Shown: piece after piece, positions 48,750 through 57,813 of the stretch | Numbering within the stretch: position 1 is the first letter of the stretch | How the letters are laid out: each line of letters starts with the position of its first letter | DNA from: Phycisphaeraceae bacterium | Lineage (GTDB): Bacteria; Planctomycetota; Phycisphaerae; Phycisphaerales; Phycisphaeraceae | Direction: 5' to 3' | NCBI GenBank assembly: GCA_020851735.1 | Contig: JADZCD010000059.1 | Location: 1-64,000 of the forward strand | DNA length: 64,000 bases | The notes under the pieces: generated by a model | What the model was told of the DNA's origin: nothing | The model's database searches: none | What the model saw: only the letters and a program-made list of their open reading frames with translations | Made by a program: the position numbers and the translations under genes

Positions 48750-49340
48750 ATGACAACCGACACTAAAGGCATGACAGCCTCGACCACGCCACCGATCAAC
48801 ATCCACGGCCGCAAACCCGGGCGGGGTATTCGTCCCTGGCTGCTGATCCCCAAGGTCATAGCCGTGGCGATTTTCTTCGGCGGTCTGGTGGCCGCGCTGG
48901 TCGTCGCCACCGCCGCGGGCCCTGATCCGCAAGGCCACGCCCTGCGCCAGACGGCCGAAATGGTCGCCCGCATTATCCGCTGGATGGTCATCCCCGGCGG
49001 AGCCGCCGCGGCCGTCCTGGGAATCCTGCTGACCCTCCAACACCCCTCCATCCTGCTCCGCCAGCGCTGGCTGCAAGTTAAGTTGCTGCTCCTGGCCCTA
49101 GGCCCCCCGGCCATGCACTTTCTGGTGCGGGCGATGATCGAACGCATCCGCCAAAGCGAGATCGCCGCGCTTGCCCGCCCGATTGCCGCGCCTGCCCTAT
49201 CCCCGTCGCAGGCGCTGGCCTGGGCCCAAACGGGCTTGGGCTTGGCCATCGTCCTGACCTTGCTGGTCATGATCCTCGGCCGGCAAAAACCCCGCCTCGG
49301 CCAAAACTGGGCTCGCGCCTACCCCCGCCCCCGGAAGTAG
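48750..49340 (+). CDS. Small integral membrane protein of unknown function
   Basis: 196 aa with four predicted transmembrane helices (about 29-52, 74-96, 107-125 and 158-178). A basic patch (RQRWLQVK) between helices 2 and 3 and a histidine in helix 3 (PPAMHFLV) are visible. The layout recalls small CopD/DUF2269-like membrane proteins, but I cannot assign it. No clear ribosome binding site precedes ATG 48750. The C-terminal codons (PRPRK) run into a CCCCCGGAAGT repeat that encodes the stop region. Confidence 0.65.
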   Translation: MTTDTKGMTASTTPPINIHGRKPGRGIRPWLLIPKVIAVAIFFGGLVAALVVATAAGPDPQGHALRQTAEMVARIIRWMVIPGGAAAAVLGILLTLQHPSILLRQRWLQVKLLLLALGPPAMHFLVRAMIERIRQSEIAALARPIAAPALSPSQALAWAQTGLGLAIVLTLLVMILGRQKPRLGQNWARAYPRPRK

Positions 49341-49439
49341 CCCACCCGGAAGTCGTCCCCCGGAAGTAGCCCACCCGGAAAATGACTCCGCTTTGTATAT
49401 GTGAGTATGAGCAAGCCGGGGCGCAAGCCCCGGGTATCG
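49326..49439 (+). repeat. CCCCCGGAAGT units and hairpin element P4 copy 2
   Basis: Three or four CCCGGAAGTAG/CCCGGAAGTCG units (49328-49379) spaced by GCCCA, then at 49411-49439 AAGCCGGGGCG with arms CCGGGGC and GCCCCGG, matching the element at 48556. Confidence 0.7.
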
Positions 49440-49481
49440 TAACTATGAATCCTCGTTAAACTCTCCGTTCCACCTTGTCTT

Positions 49482-49548
49482 TCCCCAACCCCTAATCCCC
49501 AACCCCTAATCCCCAACCCCCAACCCCCAACTCCTTCTCCCCACCCCC
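49482..49548 (-). repeat. C-rich minisatellite (complement of the 48.5-kb G-rich repeat)
   Basis: Repeats of AACCCCTAATCCCC and AACCCCC; on the minus strand these are G-runs able to form a quadruplex. Together with 48496-48554 it flanks the membrane protein gene in inverted orientation. Confidence 0.7.
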
Positions 49549-49602
49549 TACCCGATATAAAATCGTCCGCACTCGTAAAATGTCCAGGCCAAGAGATTGA
49601 CC

Positions 49603-50253
49603 ATGACCAAGGGATACCGATTGACGCTGCAACGATCCGCCTGCCTCGGACTGGCGGTGACATTACTCCTTGCCGTCCATGGCTGCGCCGGCACACCCAC
49701 GGACGATCAAAACGTCCCGCCCGACTTCGCCCTGGAACTGACGGTCAAAACCGTCCAGCCCGCCGCCCAGGTCGAAGGCGACGTCGCCAGCGCCAATCGC
49801 CTGGGCGTACCCAACGAACAAGCCATGCGGCAACCCTCGCAATACGTGCTCGAACCCAACCGCCGCCTGCACGTGGCCATCGGACCCTACGCCACCGAGC
49901 GATATTTCCCCGGCGTAACCCGCCTGCTTAAGCCCGACGACATGCAGACGCTCTGGCAGATCATCCGGTCCCACCACCTCCTGGCGGAGCCGACCAGCCC
50001 CAAGGCCAAGGCCCTGCTGGACAATGACTCCCAGACCCAGCCCACCCAACAGGAAGTGATCTACCGCGTCCGCATTCGCGCCTCCGGGCGGATTGCCGGC
50101 TACGCCACCACGCCCGAGGAATCGCCCCCCACTGTGCGCCTGCTGGCCGAATTAGTCCGCCTGCGCGAATTGCCCGGCCAAGGCTTCCTCCCCACCTCCC
50201 CCGGAAATACGCCCCTCAATTCCCTGGCCACGCCGGGAACGGACCCCAAGTAG
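49603..50253 (+). CDS. Putative lipoprotein of unknown function
   Basis: 216 aa. Signal peptide with lipobox (LLLAVHGC, cysteine about residue 26). The mature part contains no motif I recognise; a helical stretch LLKPDDMQTLWQIIRSHHLL stands in the middle and the C-terminus is Pro-rich. ATG 49603 is used; a TTG two codons earlier is possible. It is followed 98 nt later by rpoZ-like and coaC genes on the same strand. Confidence 0.65.
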   Translation: MTKGYRLTLQRSACLGLAVTLLLAVHGCAGTPTDDQNVPPDFALELTVKTVQPAAQVEGDVASANRLGVPNEQAMRQPSQYVLEPNRRLHVAIGPYATERYFPGVTRLLKPDDMQTLWQIIRSHHLLAEPTSPKAKALLDNDSQTQPTQQEVIYRVRIRASGRIAGYATTPEESPPTVRLLAELVRLRELPGQGFLPTSPGNTPLNSLATPGTDPK

Positions 50254-50351
50254 CAGGCCAGCCACCTGGAAAATCAGTGCCGACAAGAGGTTGTGGTTGC
50301 CCATTTAATGGATATAATTGCTGGACTGTCCACAGCCGGAGCTACAAGAAC

Positions 50352-50582
50352 ATGTTTCAGCCGCTCAAGGGTGACGATATCGTCAATCGTGTTGGTGGCC
50401 GGTTTAAGCTCACCGCTTTGATCCAGCATCGCGTGCGCGAACTGATGGAGGGGTCACGCCCCTTAATCGAGCGCGGCAGCCGCAGCGATCTGGAGGTGGC
50501 CATCGAGGAAGTTTCCCAAGGCAAGATCACCATCGAAATGCCCGCGGAAACCAAATCCGCCAAAACCGACGCTCAAGAGTAA
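50352..50582 (+). CDS. rpoZ: RNA polymerase omega subunit-like protein
   Basis: 76 aa. FKLTALIQHRVRELMEGSRPL is a form of the omega core helix (normally VxxAxxRAxxLxxG), followed by LEVAIEEVSQGKI, which matches the usual A-x-x-E-I-x-x-G-K-I ending. Omega helps assemble and stabilise RNA polymerase. Its position just before a coaC gene is also common in bacteria and supports the call. An in-frame start at 50277 would add residues without family similarity. Confidence 0.82.
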   Translation: MFQPLKGDDIVNRVGGRFKLTALIQHRVRELMEGSRPLIERGSRSDLEVAIEEVSQGKITIEMPAETKSAKTDAQE

Positions 50583-50609
50583 GACCCTTCCTCCGCCGTG
50601 GTGCCGGCC

Positions 50610-51188
50610 ATGAGCCAATCTTCGCATCCGAGCTGGAAAGATCGCAAAATCGTGCTGGCCGTCAGCGGCGGCATCGCCTGCTATAAGTCCGCCGCCCTCG
50701 CCAGTCGGCTGGTGCAGGCCGGGGCGCAGCTGCAAGTCCTGATGACCGAAGCCGCCACGCACTTCGTCGGGCCGCTGACTTTTCAGACCCTTTCCAGCCG
50801 CCCGGTGATCACCAGCATCTGGCAGCCCCAGGAAAGTTTTGACTCCGAGCACGTGACCACCGCCCGCTGGGCCCAATTGGTCATCGTCGCCCCTTGCACT
50901 TCCAACACCCTGGCCAAAATCGCCGCCGGCCTGGCTGACGACGTGGTGAGCCTCACGCTCGCCGCCCTGCCGCGGACCACGCCCGTGCTGCTCGCCCCGG
51001 CCATGAACGCCCAGATGTGGGAAAGCCCGATCACCCAGCGGAACCTCAAAACCGTCCGCGAGCTGCTGGGCCACCAAACCGTCGGCCCCGACGAAGGCTG
51101 GCAGGCCTGCCGGACCGTCGGCCCCGGGCGCATGAGCGAGCCGGACGCCATCTTCGCCGCGGCCGAAAAACTGCTGCCTGATCGCTAA
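50610..51188 (+). CDS. coaC: Phosphopantothenoylcysteine decarboxylase
   Basis: 192 aa flavoprotein of the HFCD family. VLAVSGGIACYKSAALASRL at the N-terminus with the GGIAxYK motif and histidine in the region EAATHFVGPLTF. APCTSNTLAKIAAGLADD is the PXSANT-type motif, APAMNAQMW is the substrate clamp and ACRTVGPGRMSEP the typical end. Catalyses decarboxylation in coenzyme A synthesis. Only the CoaC half is present; the CoaB synthetase domain must be encoded elsewhere. Confidence 0.92.
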   Translation: MSQSSHPSWKDRKIVLAVSGGIACYKSAALASRLVQAGAQLQVLMTEAATHFVGPLTFQTLSSRPVITSIWQPQESFDSEHVTTARWAQLVIVAPCTSNTLAKIAAGLADDVVSLTLAALPRTTPVLLAPAMNAQMWESPITQRNLKTVRELLGHQTVGPDEGWQACRTVGPGRMSEPDAIFAAAEKLLPDR

Positions 51189-51667
51189 GCCTTTGGGGGC
51201 TCCCCCTCGATCTCCAGCTCCGCCTTAAAGCCGAACCCCCGGCGGTTATCAATCCACCTGATCCACATCGGCTGGATGCGGTACATCGTCATGCGGCCCA
51301 GAACAGCCTCCAGTTCGGGATGGTCCTTTAGAAACGCGAACTTTTCCCGGTAGAGCTGGTCCGCCCGACCTTTTTCCGCCCCGATCCGCAAAGGTTGACA
51401 GATGCCGGTCATCTGCAGGCCGCGGATGCCCGCCGGTTCCTGGTCCTGGTGATCGTAAATCGTCAGCGCCACCTCGCGGCGCGTCGCCAAATTGACGCTG
51501 TGCAGGGAATCCGGGGCCGAAACGAAATAGAGATTGAATTCTTCGTCCGCCGCGAACTGCAGATTAGCCGCATGAGGCCGCCCGGCCTTGTCCGCCGTTG
51601 CCAGGCTCAGCGTGCGGCAGCCGGCTAAAAAAGTCGCCACGGTTTGGCGTAATTCCTGCTGATTCAT
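51185..51667 (-). CDS. Pyridoxamine 5'-phosphate oxidase-like flavin/haem-binding protein
   Basis: 160 aa split-barrel protein: RTLSLATADKAGRPHAANLQ, FNLYFVSAPDSLHSVNLATR, EVALTIYDHQ and IRGLQMTGICQPL are the family blocks. Members bind FMN, F420 or haem and the substrate is not evident. The start overlaps the MFS gene stop by 4 nt (ATGA), so they form an operon. The stop lies 4 nt inside the convergent coaC gene. Confidence 0.85.
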   Translation of the reverse strand: MNQQELRQTVATFLAGCRTLSLATADKAGRPHAANLQFAADEEFNLYFVSAPDSLHSVNLATRREVALTIYDHQDQEPAGIRGLQMTGICQPLRIGAEKGRADQLYREKFAFLKDHPELEAVLGRMTMYRIQPMWIRWIDNRRGFGFKAELEIEGEPPKA

Positions 51668-53043
51668 GCCCCCACCTTAACCTCCGCACCCGCCCCGGCA
51701 GCCTGAAACACAATACGCCGCCCGCGCGCAATAGTCAGCGTCGCAAAGGTTCCTAAGAGCAGGATCACCCCGAACCACAGAAATACCGACCGGATGCCGA
51801 TGCGTTCGCCCAAAGCCCCGGCCAGCAGCGACCCGACGGGAATGCCACCCAAAAACGACATCACAAAGAAGCTGCTGACCCTTCCACGCAAGTGCCGGGG
51901 CGTGGAGCTGAGCACCGCGGTATTCAAACGCGCCATCGTGCCCACCCACAGCGCCCCGGAGGCGATGATCAACCCCAGCGCCACCACCAGCGGCAGGCCG
52001 AAGCTCATGAAGACTTCCATCACGCCCAAGCCGCACAGCGTCACATAAGCCCGCCAGGGCGTGGGGCCTTTTTTACTGCGCAGGGCCAGGAGAAACGCCC
52101 CGATCATCGCCCCGCCGCCGAAGCCGCTCAGAAGCCAGGAATATTCCTTGGCCCCCCCGCCGAACACCTCGCGCGACAACGCCGGCAACATCGTCACCAG
52201 CGGCGAACCCCACACGCCGCAGATCGTCACCAGCACCAGGATCACCAGAATGTCCGGGCGGGAAGCGATATAGCGCCCGCCTTCCTTGAGGCTGCGCAGC
52301 GGGTGCTCCTTGCCGTCGCCCACGTGCGGGCGCGTGCGCATCACCCAGACGGCGAACACCACCGCCAGAAAGCTGATGGCGTTAAACGTAAAGCCCCAGC
52401 CGGCTCCAATCTCGGCCAGCACCACGCCGCCCAAGGCCGGACCCATGACCCGCGAAGCGTTGAATTGCAGGGAGTTAAGCGCCACGGCGTTGGTCACGTC
52501 CGCGTGCCCGACCAGCTCGGGAATCATCGACTGATTCGCCGGAGCCATCACCGACACCAGGATGCCGCTAAGCAGCGAGGCGACGATGATGTGCCAGACT
52601 TCCAGCGCCCCGGCGAAATACAAAACCGCCAGCACCGCGGCAAGAAATCCTGCCAGCAGATTCGTCACCGCCAACAGATAGCGCCGGTCCGTGCGATCCG
52701 CCAGCACCCCCGCCAGGGGCGTGAGCACCACCGGCAAGCCGCTGGCAAAGGCGTCCACGCCCAGCCACACCTTGCTGTGACCGCTTAATTCGTAGACCAC
52801 CCACGACTTGGCCACATTGTGCATCCACGAACCGATGTTGCTCACCAGCGATCCGCACCACAGCAGGCGATAGTCACGTTGCCCGAACGCCGCCAAAACC
52901 GCCGGCCAGCCCGACGACCCGCGATCCTCCGCGATCCTCTCCAGCGGCAATTCCTGAAGCGAAACCTCCGCCGCCTCCGACAGGGGCACAGCGTCCGCGG
53001 CTAAGGGTGGAGAAACTTCTTCCGGGGCAGGGGGCGTGGTCAT
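51664..53043 (-). CDS. MFS transporter, EntS/MFS_3 type
   Basis: 459 aa with about 12 hydrophobic segments between residues 55 and 445. Landmarks: FGQRDYRLLWCGSLVSNIGSWM at the start (split: RDYRLLWCGSLVSNIGSWM), VLADRTDRRYLL after helix 2, GPALGGVVLAEIG in the middle and LAGALGERIGIR near the end. The WxxxLISxxGxW-like start is typical of macrolide/enterobactin exporters. Probably a drug or metabolite exporter; substrate unknown. Cytoplasmic N-terminus of about 45 residues. Confidence 0.87.
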   Translation of the reverse strand: MTTPPAPEEVSPPLAADAVPLSEAAEVSLQELPLERIAEDRGSSGWPAVLAAFGQRDYRLLWCGSLVSNIGSWMHNVAKSWVVYELSGHSKVWLGVDAFASGLPVVLTPLAGVLADRTDRRYLLAVTNLLAGFLAAVLAVLYFAGALEVWHIIVASLLSGILVSVMAPANQSMIPELVGHADVTNAVALNSLQFNASRVMGPALGGVVLAEIGAGWGFTFNAISFLAVVFAVWVMRTRPHVGDGKEHPLRSLKEGGRYIASRPDILVILVLVTICGVWGSPLVTMLPALSREVFGGGAKEYSWLLSGFGGGAMIGAFLLALRSKKGPTPWRAYVTLCGLGVMEVFMSFGLPLVVALGLIIASGALWVGTMARLNTAVLSSTPRHLRGRVSSFFVMSFLGGIPVGSLLAGALGERIGIRSVFLWFGVILLLGTFATLTIARGRRIVFQAAGAGAEVKVGA

Positions 53044-53125
53044 GGAAATACTACCGCTGTCGCAAGTGCGAAACAGCGCGGACCATTATGTCGCTTTCGG
53101 CGTCGTCCGCCACAATCGGGGAAAT

Positions 53126-54364
53126 CTAGGCCAATTTCGCCTTCAGCCGCGTCATCGCTTCTTCCACGTTTTCCCGGCTGTTAAAGGCGCTGATGCGGAA
53201 GTAGCCCTCGCCCTGGGCGCCAAAACCGCTGCCGGGCGTGCCGACCACGTGGGCCTGGGTCAAGAGCTTGTCGAAAAAGTCCCAGCTCGACATCCCGCCG
53301 GGCGTCTTCACCCACACATACGGCGCGTTTTCCCCTCCGAAAGCCGTCAGGCCGATTTCGTGCAGCGTCCAGCGGATCGTCCGGGCATTTTGCAGATAAA
53401 AGTCAATCAACTTGCGGCACTGCTCCCGCCCGGCCGGGGAATAAACCGCTTCCGCCCCGCGCTGCACGACATACGACACGCCGTTGAATTTGGTCGTCTG
53501 CCGCCGCAGCCACAGCCGGTGCAGATCGACCCGCGTTCCATCCGCCGCCTTGCCGGTGACGGACTTAGGCACCACGGTGTAAGCACAGCGCGTGCCGGTA
53601 AACCCCGCCAGCTTCGAAAAGCTGCGGAACTCCAACGCCACGTCGCGGGCCCCGGGGATTTCAAAAATCGAGTGCGGCACGCGCTCGTCGGTAATGTAGC
53701 CTTCGTACGCGGCGTCAAATAGGATCAGGCAATCGTTCCGCTTGGCGTAATCCACCCAGCGGGCCAGCGCCTCGCGCGACATGGCCGCCCCGGTGGGATT
53801 GTTCGGCGAACACAGATACACCACGTCCACCTTTTCCGCCGGCAAATCAGGCGTGAAGTTGTTCTGTTCCGTGGCCGGCAGATACAGCAAGCCCTGGTAG
53901 CTGCCGTTATCGCCCGCCGCTCCGGTGTTGCCTCCCATCACGTTGGTGTCCACGTAAACGGGGTACACCGGATCGGGAATGGCGATGCAATTGGCCTTGC
54001 CGCAGGCGAGGATGTCCAGAATGTTGCCCGTGTCGCACTTGCTGCCGTCGGATATGAAAATCTCATCGGCGGCAATATCGCACTTGCGCTTGCCGAAGTC
54101 CTCAGCCGCGATTTTTTCGCGCAGAAAGTCATAGCCCTGCTCCGGCCCGTAGCCCCGAAACGTCTCGCGGTGGGCCATCTCGTCCACCGCGCGGTGCATC
54201 GCCTCGATCACCGCCCCCGGCAGCGGCTCGGTGACGTCGCCAATGCCCAGCCGAATGATCTTGGCCTTAGGGTTGGCCTCCGCAAACGCCCGCACCCGCC
54301 GACCGATCTCGGGAAACAGATATCCAGCCTTGAGCTTCAGGTAATTGTCGTTAATCCACGCCAC
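53126..54364 (-). CDS. dapL: LL-diaminopimelate aminotransferase
   Basis: 412 aa, full length for Dap[68 protein letters not shown] and the PLP-lysine segment [19 protein letters not shown]. Converts tetrahydrodipicolinate to LL-diaminopimelate in one step for lysine and cell-wall synthesis, the route used by planctomycetes and chlamydiae. Ribosome binding site AAAGGA upstream. Confidence 0.94.
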   Translation of the reverse strand: MAWINDNYLKLKAGYLFPEIGRRVRAFAEANPKAKIIRLGIGDVTEPLPGAVIEAMHRAVDEMAHRETFRGYGPEQGYDFLREKIAAEDFGKRKCDIAADEIFISDGSKCDTGNILDILACGKANCIAIPDPVYPVYVDTNVMGGNTGAAGDNGSYQGLLYLPATEQNNFTPDLPAEKVDVVYLCSPNNPTGAAMSREALARWVDYAKRNDCLILFDAAYEGYITDERVPHSIFEIPGARDVALEFRSFSKLAGFTGTRCAYTVVPKSVTGKAADGTRVDLHRLWLRRQTTKFNGVSYVVQRGAEAVYSPAGREQCRKLIDFYLQNARTIRWTLHEIGLTAFGGENAPYVWVKTPGGMSSWDFFDKLLTQAHVVGTPGSGFGAQGEGYFRISAFNSRENVEEAMTRLKAKLA

Positions 54365-54407
54365 GCGCAGATCCTTTAAATAAAAAATCCCCCGCCGAGG
54401 AATTTAC

Positions 54408-54474
54408 CACAGAGAACACGGAGGACACAGAGACAAACCAAATCTTATTTGATTTCTTCTCCGTGTTCTCTGTG
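54408..54474. repeat. Long perfect inverted repeat between dapL and alaS
   Basis: Arms CACAGAGAACACGGAG (54408-54423) and CTCCGTGTTCTCTGTG (54459-54474), 16 bp each, with related flanks ACCAC and GTGGT. Such CACAGAG palindromes are common dispersed elements in environmental bacteria. It may act as an alaS terminator. Confidence 0.8.
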
Positions 54475-54495
54475 AATTCCGTGGTGAAATAGGTT

Positions 54496-57400
54496 TTACC
54501 CTATTTTCCCGCCGGCAAAATCGCGGGCGGTCTTAAGCGCCTCGGCCAGCTTGGCGACTTCCTTCCCGCCGGCCTGGGCCATGTCCGGTCGTCCGCCGCC
54601 CTTGCCGCCGGTCACCGCCGCCACTTCACGCACCCAGTCGCCCGCCTTTAAGCCCTTGGCCACCAGGTCGGCCGGCACCGACGCCAGAAACGACACCTTG
54701 GCCTCTTCGCCTTCGCCGCTGACCGCCGCCAGCAGCATGGCCGCCCCCGGAAGCTTCTTGCGGATGACGTCCATCGCGGTCCGCAGCGCTTGGCCGTCCG
54801 CCCCCGGCACCTGGGCCACGATGACCGCGCCCGTGGCTTCCTCGGCAATCTTGCGGGCTTCTTCCACCACCTGATCGCCGCTGGCCTGGCTCTGCTGCTT
54901 GCGTTGTTCCTTGACGAGTTTCTGCAATTCGCCCAGGCCCACCCGCAAGCGCGTCCGCGCCACGGCCGGCAGAACCGCCGCATTCAGCGCGGTCGTCAAT
55001 TCCGCCACGCCCTGGACGAGTTTGTCGTCCGCAGCCGTCTTTAATGCCTCCAGACGCGCCAAAAGCATTTCGCCCTGGGCCTGGGCCTGATGCGCCAACT
55101 TGCCCGTCAACGCGGTCATCCGGCGGATGCCCTTGGCCACCGATTCCTCGGAAAGAATCACCAATCCTTCCGCGTCGCCGGTGCGCGCCAGGTGCGTGCC
55201 GCCGCAGAACTCCACGGAATAGCCCGCCCATTCGTCCTGACCCGGATCCGCCAGCAGTTTCTCCACCGGCACGCCGATCGACACCACCCGCACCGTGGGC
55301 GGATATTTTTCGCCGAACACCGCCCGTAAGCCCTTGATCTTCAGCGCCTGGGCCTGCGGCGCGTAGCCGTAATACACCGGCAAATCCGCGGCGATGTCGG
55401 CATTAACCTGCCGCTCGACCGCCGCCAACTGCTCGTCCGTGACGGCTGAGTTATGCGAAAAGTCGAAGCGTAATTTTTCTTCGTCCACCAGCGAGCCGCG
55501 CTGATCCACCGTCGCGCTGACCAAGCTGCGCAACGCCCGATTGAGCACGTGCGTGCTGGTGTGATTAGCCATGATCCGCGCCCGCCGTTCGCCGTCGATC
55601 TTGAACGTCAGCGCCACCATCCCCCCCGCCGCCGTGAACGTCCCCATTTCCACACGCCCCAAATGGAACGTCACGTCGCCGACCTTGATCGTGTCCTCCA
55701 CGCGCAAGATCGTGCCCGAGCCCTGCAGGATCACGCCCGTGTCGCCCACCTGCCCGCCGGACTCGGCATAGAAAGGCGTCTTGCCCGTGACCACCGCCAC
55801 CTTGGTGCCCTGCGGCGCAGCCTCCAGCGGTTCATAGGCAGCCGGATGCGCATCGGTCACCGCGTACAGCCGGCACGGCGTGCTGGTCACCAGGTCCATG
55901 TGGTCGTAGCCGACGAATTCCGTAGCCTCCAGCTTTTCCTGCTGGACAATGTTGACCAGCGATTCCTTTGGATCATTCGCCCCGCCGCCGCCGCGGGAAA
56001 TCTCCCGGGCCTGCTCCATCAATTGCCCGAACCCTTCCACGTCCACCGTCATGCCGCGCTCCTCCGCCATGACCTGCGTTAGGTCCAGCGGGAAGCCGTA
56101 GGTGTCGTGGAGTCGAAAGGCTGCTTTCGAGCTAATCTTGATGTTCTCGCGTTTAACCTTATATGTCGTGCAATACTTCTCGATTGAACCCGCATCATCA
56201 AGATTTATTTTTGTTGAGAATGGTGTCACAGCATTGGTGACGTGGACTTCGTTCTTTGGAGATGACTCCAGACCCGGCGGAAGCCAAGTATCACCAAACA
56301 CAGAGTTAAGGAAAGGTGATGACGTTGCTTTGGCGTGTTCTAAGCCACAGGCCTCAACAACCGCCTGCTCAAACAGCTCAATCCCCCGATCAATCGTCCG
56401 CCCGAACGATTCTTCCTCTTCCTTAATCACGTCGATGACGTGCTGCGGATTCTTCTTTAATTCCGGAAACGCCGCGCCCATGCCGCCGACCAGGGCCGGC
56501 ACCAGCTTGTGCAAAAACGGCTCGTGCATCCCCAGCGTCTGCCGCCCGTGTCGCACCGCCCGCCGCAGAATCCGCCGCAGCACATAACCCCGCCCTTCGT
56601 TGCTGGGCACCGCGCCGTCGGTAATGGCAAACGTCAGGCAGCGCAAGTGGTCCGCCAAAACGCGATAGGCGATATCCACCCGGTCTTCCAGCGCCCCGCC
56701 GTAGGCCCGGGCCTTGGTCACCTCACGAATGGCGGCGAAAATCGGCGTAAAAACATCCGTATCGTAATTCGAGCTCTTGCCCTGCAGCACCGAGCACACG
56801 CGTTCAAACCCCATCCCCGTATCCACGTGCTTGGCCGGCAAGGGCGTGAGCTTGCCCAACTGCCCGTTGCTTCCTCCGGGGGCTGGCGCCCTGTTGAACT
56901 GGATAAACACCAGGTTCCAGATTTCCATCACCCGCGCGTCGCCGGCATTGACCAGCTTCGCCCCGCTCTTGTCCGGCGTGCGGTCGATGTGGATTTCCGA
57001 GCATGGCCCGCAAGGCCCCGAGTCGCCCATCTCCCAGAAATTATCCTTTTTATTGCCGAAGTGGATGTGGGCTGGATTGATGTCGGTGACGGTTTTCCAC
57101 AATTCCGCCGCTTCGTGGTCGGGCTCCAAGCCCTCAGCCTGGTCGCCACCGAACACCGTGGCATGCAGGCGGGTTTTGTCCAGCCCCCACTGTTTGGTCA
57201 ATAATTCCCAGGCCCAGCCGATCGCTTCCTTCTTAAAGTAATCGCCAAACGACCAGTTGCCCAGCATCTCAAAGAACGTGTGGTGGTAAGTGTCCTTGCC
57301 GACGTCTTCCAGGTCGTTGTGCTTACCGCCAGCCCGGATACACTTTTGCGTGTTCGCCGCCCGCCGATACGGACGCGACCCGGTGCCCAGGAACACGTCC

Positions 57401-57543
57401 TTGAACTGGTTCATGCCCGCGTTAGCGAACAAAAGCGTGGCGTCGTCGTGCGGCACCACCGGCGAAGACGGCACAAAAGTGTGTCCCTGCCGCTGGACAA
57501 AGAAGTCGATGAACTGCTGGCGAATTTCATGGCTGCTGAGCAT
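54496..57543 (-). CDS. alaS: Alanyl-tRNA synthetase with an extra insert
   Basis: 1015 aa, against about 875 usual. Aminoacylation domain (GHTFVPSSPVVPHDD, FFEMLGNWSFGDYFKKEAI, GRGYVLRRILRRAVRHG), editing domain with HTSTHVLN and CGGTHLARTGD zinc residues, and a C-terminal oligomerisation domain ending in GGKGGGRPDMAQAGG. Between FGRTIDRGIELFEQ and AFRLHDTYGFPLDLT, normally 15-25 residues apart, sit about 80 additional residues (about 398-477). That DNA is only about 46% GC. Start at ATG 57543, which opens MLSSHEIRQQF; longer in-frame starts exist. Confidence 0.93.
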   Translation of the reverse strand: MLSSHEIRQQFIDFFVQRQGHTFVPSSPVVPHDDATLLFANAGMNQFKDVFLGTGSRPYRRAANTQKCIRAGGKHNDLEDVGKDTYHHTFFEMLGNWSFGDYFKKEAIGWAWELLTKQWGLDKTRLHATVFGGDQAEGLEPDHEAAELWKTVTDINPAHIHFGNKKDNFWEMGDSGPCGPCSEIHIDRTPDKSGAKLVNAGDARVMEIWNLVFIQFNRAPAPGGSNGQLGKLTPLPAKHVDTGMGFERVCSVLQGKSSNYDTDVFTPIFAAIREVTKARAYGGALEDRVDIAYRVLADHLRCLTFAITDGAVPSNEGRGYVLRRILRRAVRHGRQTLGMHEPFLHKLVPALVGGMGAAFPELKKNPQHVIDVIKEEEESFGRTIDRGIELFEQAVVEACGLEHAKATSSPFLNSVFGDTWLPPGLESSPKNEVHVTNAVTPFSTKINLDDAGSIEKYCTTYKVKRENIKISSKAAFRLHDTYGFPLDLTQVMAEERGMTVDVEGFGQLMEQAREISRGGGGANDPKESLVNIVQQEKLEATEFVGYDHMDLVTSTPCRLYAVTDAHPAAYEPLEAAPQGTKVAVVTGKTPFYAESGGQVGDTGVILQGSGTILRVEDTIKVGDVTFHLGRVEMGTFTAAGGMVALTFKIDGERRARIMANHTSTHVLNRALRSLVSATVDQRGSLVDEEKLRFDFSHNSAVTDEQLAAVERQVNADIAADLPVYYGYAPQAQALKIKGLRAVFGEKYPPTVRVVSIGVPVEKLLADPGQDEWAGYSVEFCGGTHLARTGDAEGLVILSEESVAKGIRRMTALTGKLAHQAQAQGEMLLARLEALKTAADDKLVQGVAELTTALNAAVLPAVARTRLRVGLGELQKLVKEQRKQQSQASGDQVVEEARKIAEEATGAVIVAQVPGADGQALRTAMDVIRKKLPGAAMLLAAVSGEGEEAKVSFLASVPADLVAKGLKAGDWVREVAAVTGGKGGGRPDMAQAGGKEVAKLAEALKTARDFAGGKIG
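56101..56350 (-). other. Low-GC insert within alaS
   Basis: By hand count 56101-56340 is 46% GC (111 of 240), against 68% for 55981-56040. It encodes a Ser/Thr/Lys/Asn-rich segment without stop codons or frameshift. Confidence 0.65.
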
Positions 57544-57718
57544 GGGTGGCTCTCGAATGCCGTTCACGTTGCGAACAAACAAGCCCGGTAGTATACAACC
57601 CTGCGGTCCGGGCGACCACGCGAAGGAGCGGAACAAACCGCTCCGCCTGCCCCAACCCGCCTAGGCCTGCCGGGCCGGCCGAAAGTGCCGCGGGACTACT
57701 TGCGAGGCACTTGCGGGG

Positions 57719-57796
57719 CGTTTCCGGGGGAACTTCCGGGGGAACTTCCGGGGGAACTTCCGGGGGAAACTTCCGGGGGGATGTTTCCGGGGGGAT
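57719..57796 (+). repeat. Tandem GAACTTCCGGGG array
   Basis: Four close copies of GAACTTCCGGGG(G), then diverged GTTTCCGGGG units, ending just before the ribosome binding site of the gene at 57814. It is translatable as (GELP)n in the gene's frame, so a longer start at 57685 is formally possible. Confidence 0.85.
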
Positions 57797-57813
57797 TCGT
57801 GGAGAACCTGCTT

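Noticed and set aside
54744-54756. CCCCCGGAAGC inside alaS as a member of the repeat family
   Set aside because: Single unit in a normally conserved coding segment; explained by ordinary codons.
57685-57813. Longer start for the GH57 protein including (GELP)n residues
   Set aside because: Ribosome site GGAGAA and the conserved HQP region favour 57814; the extra codons are repeat DNA.
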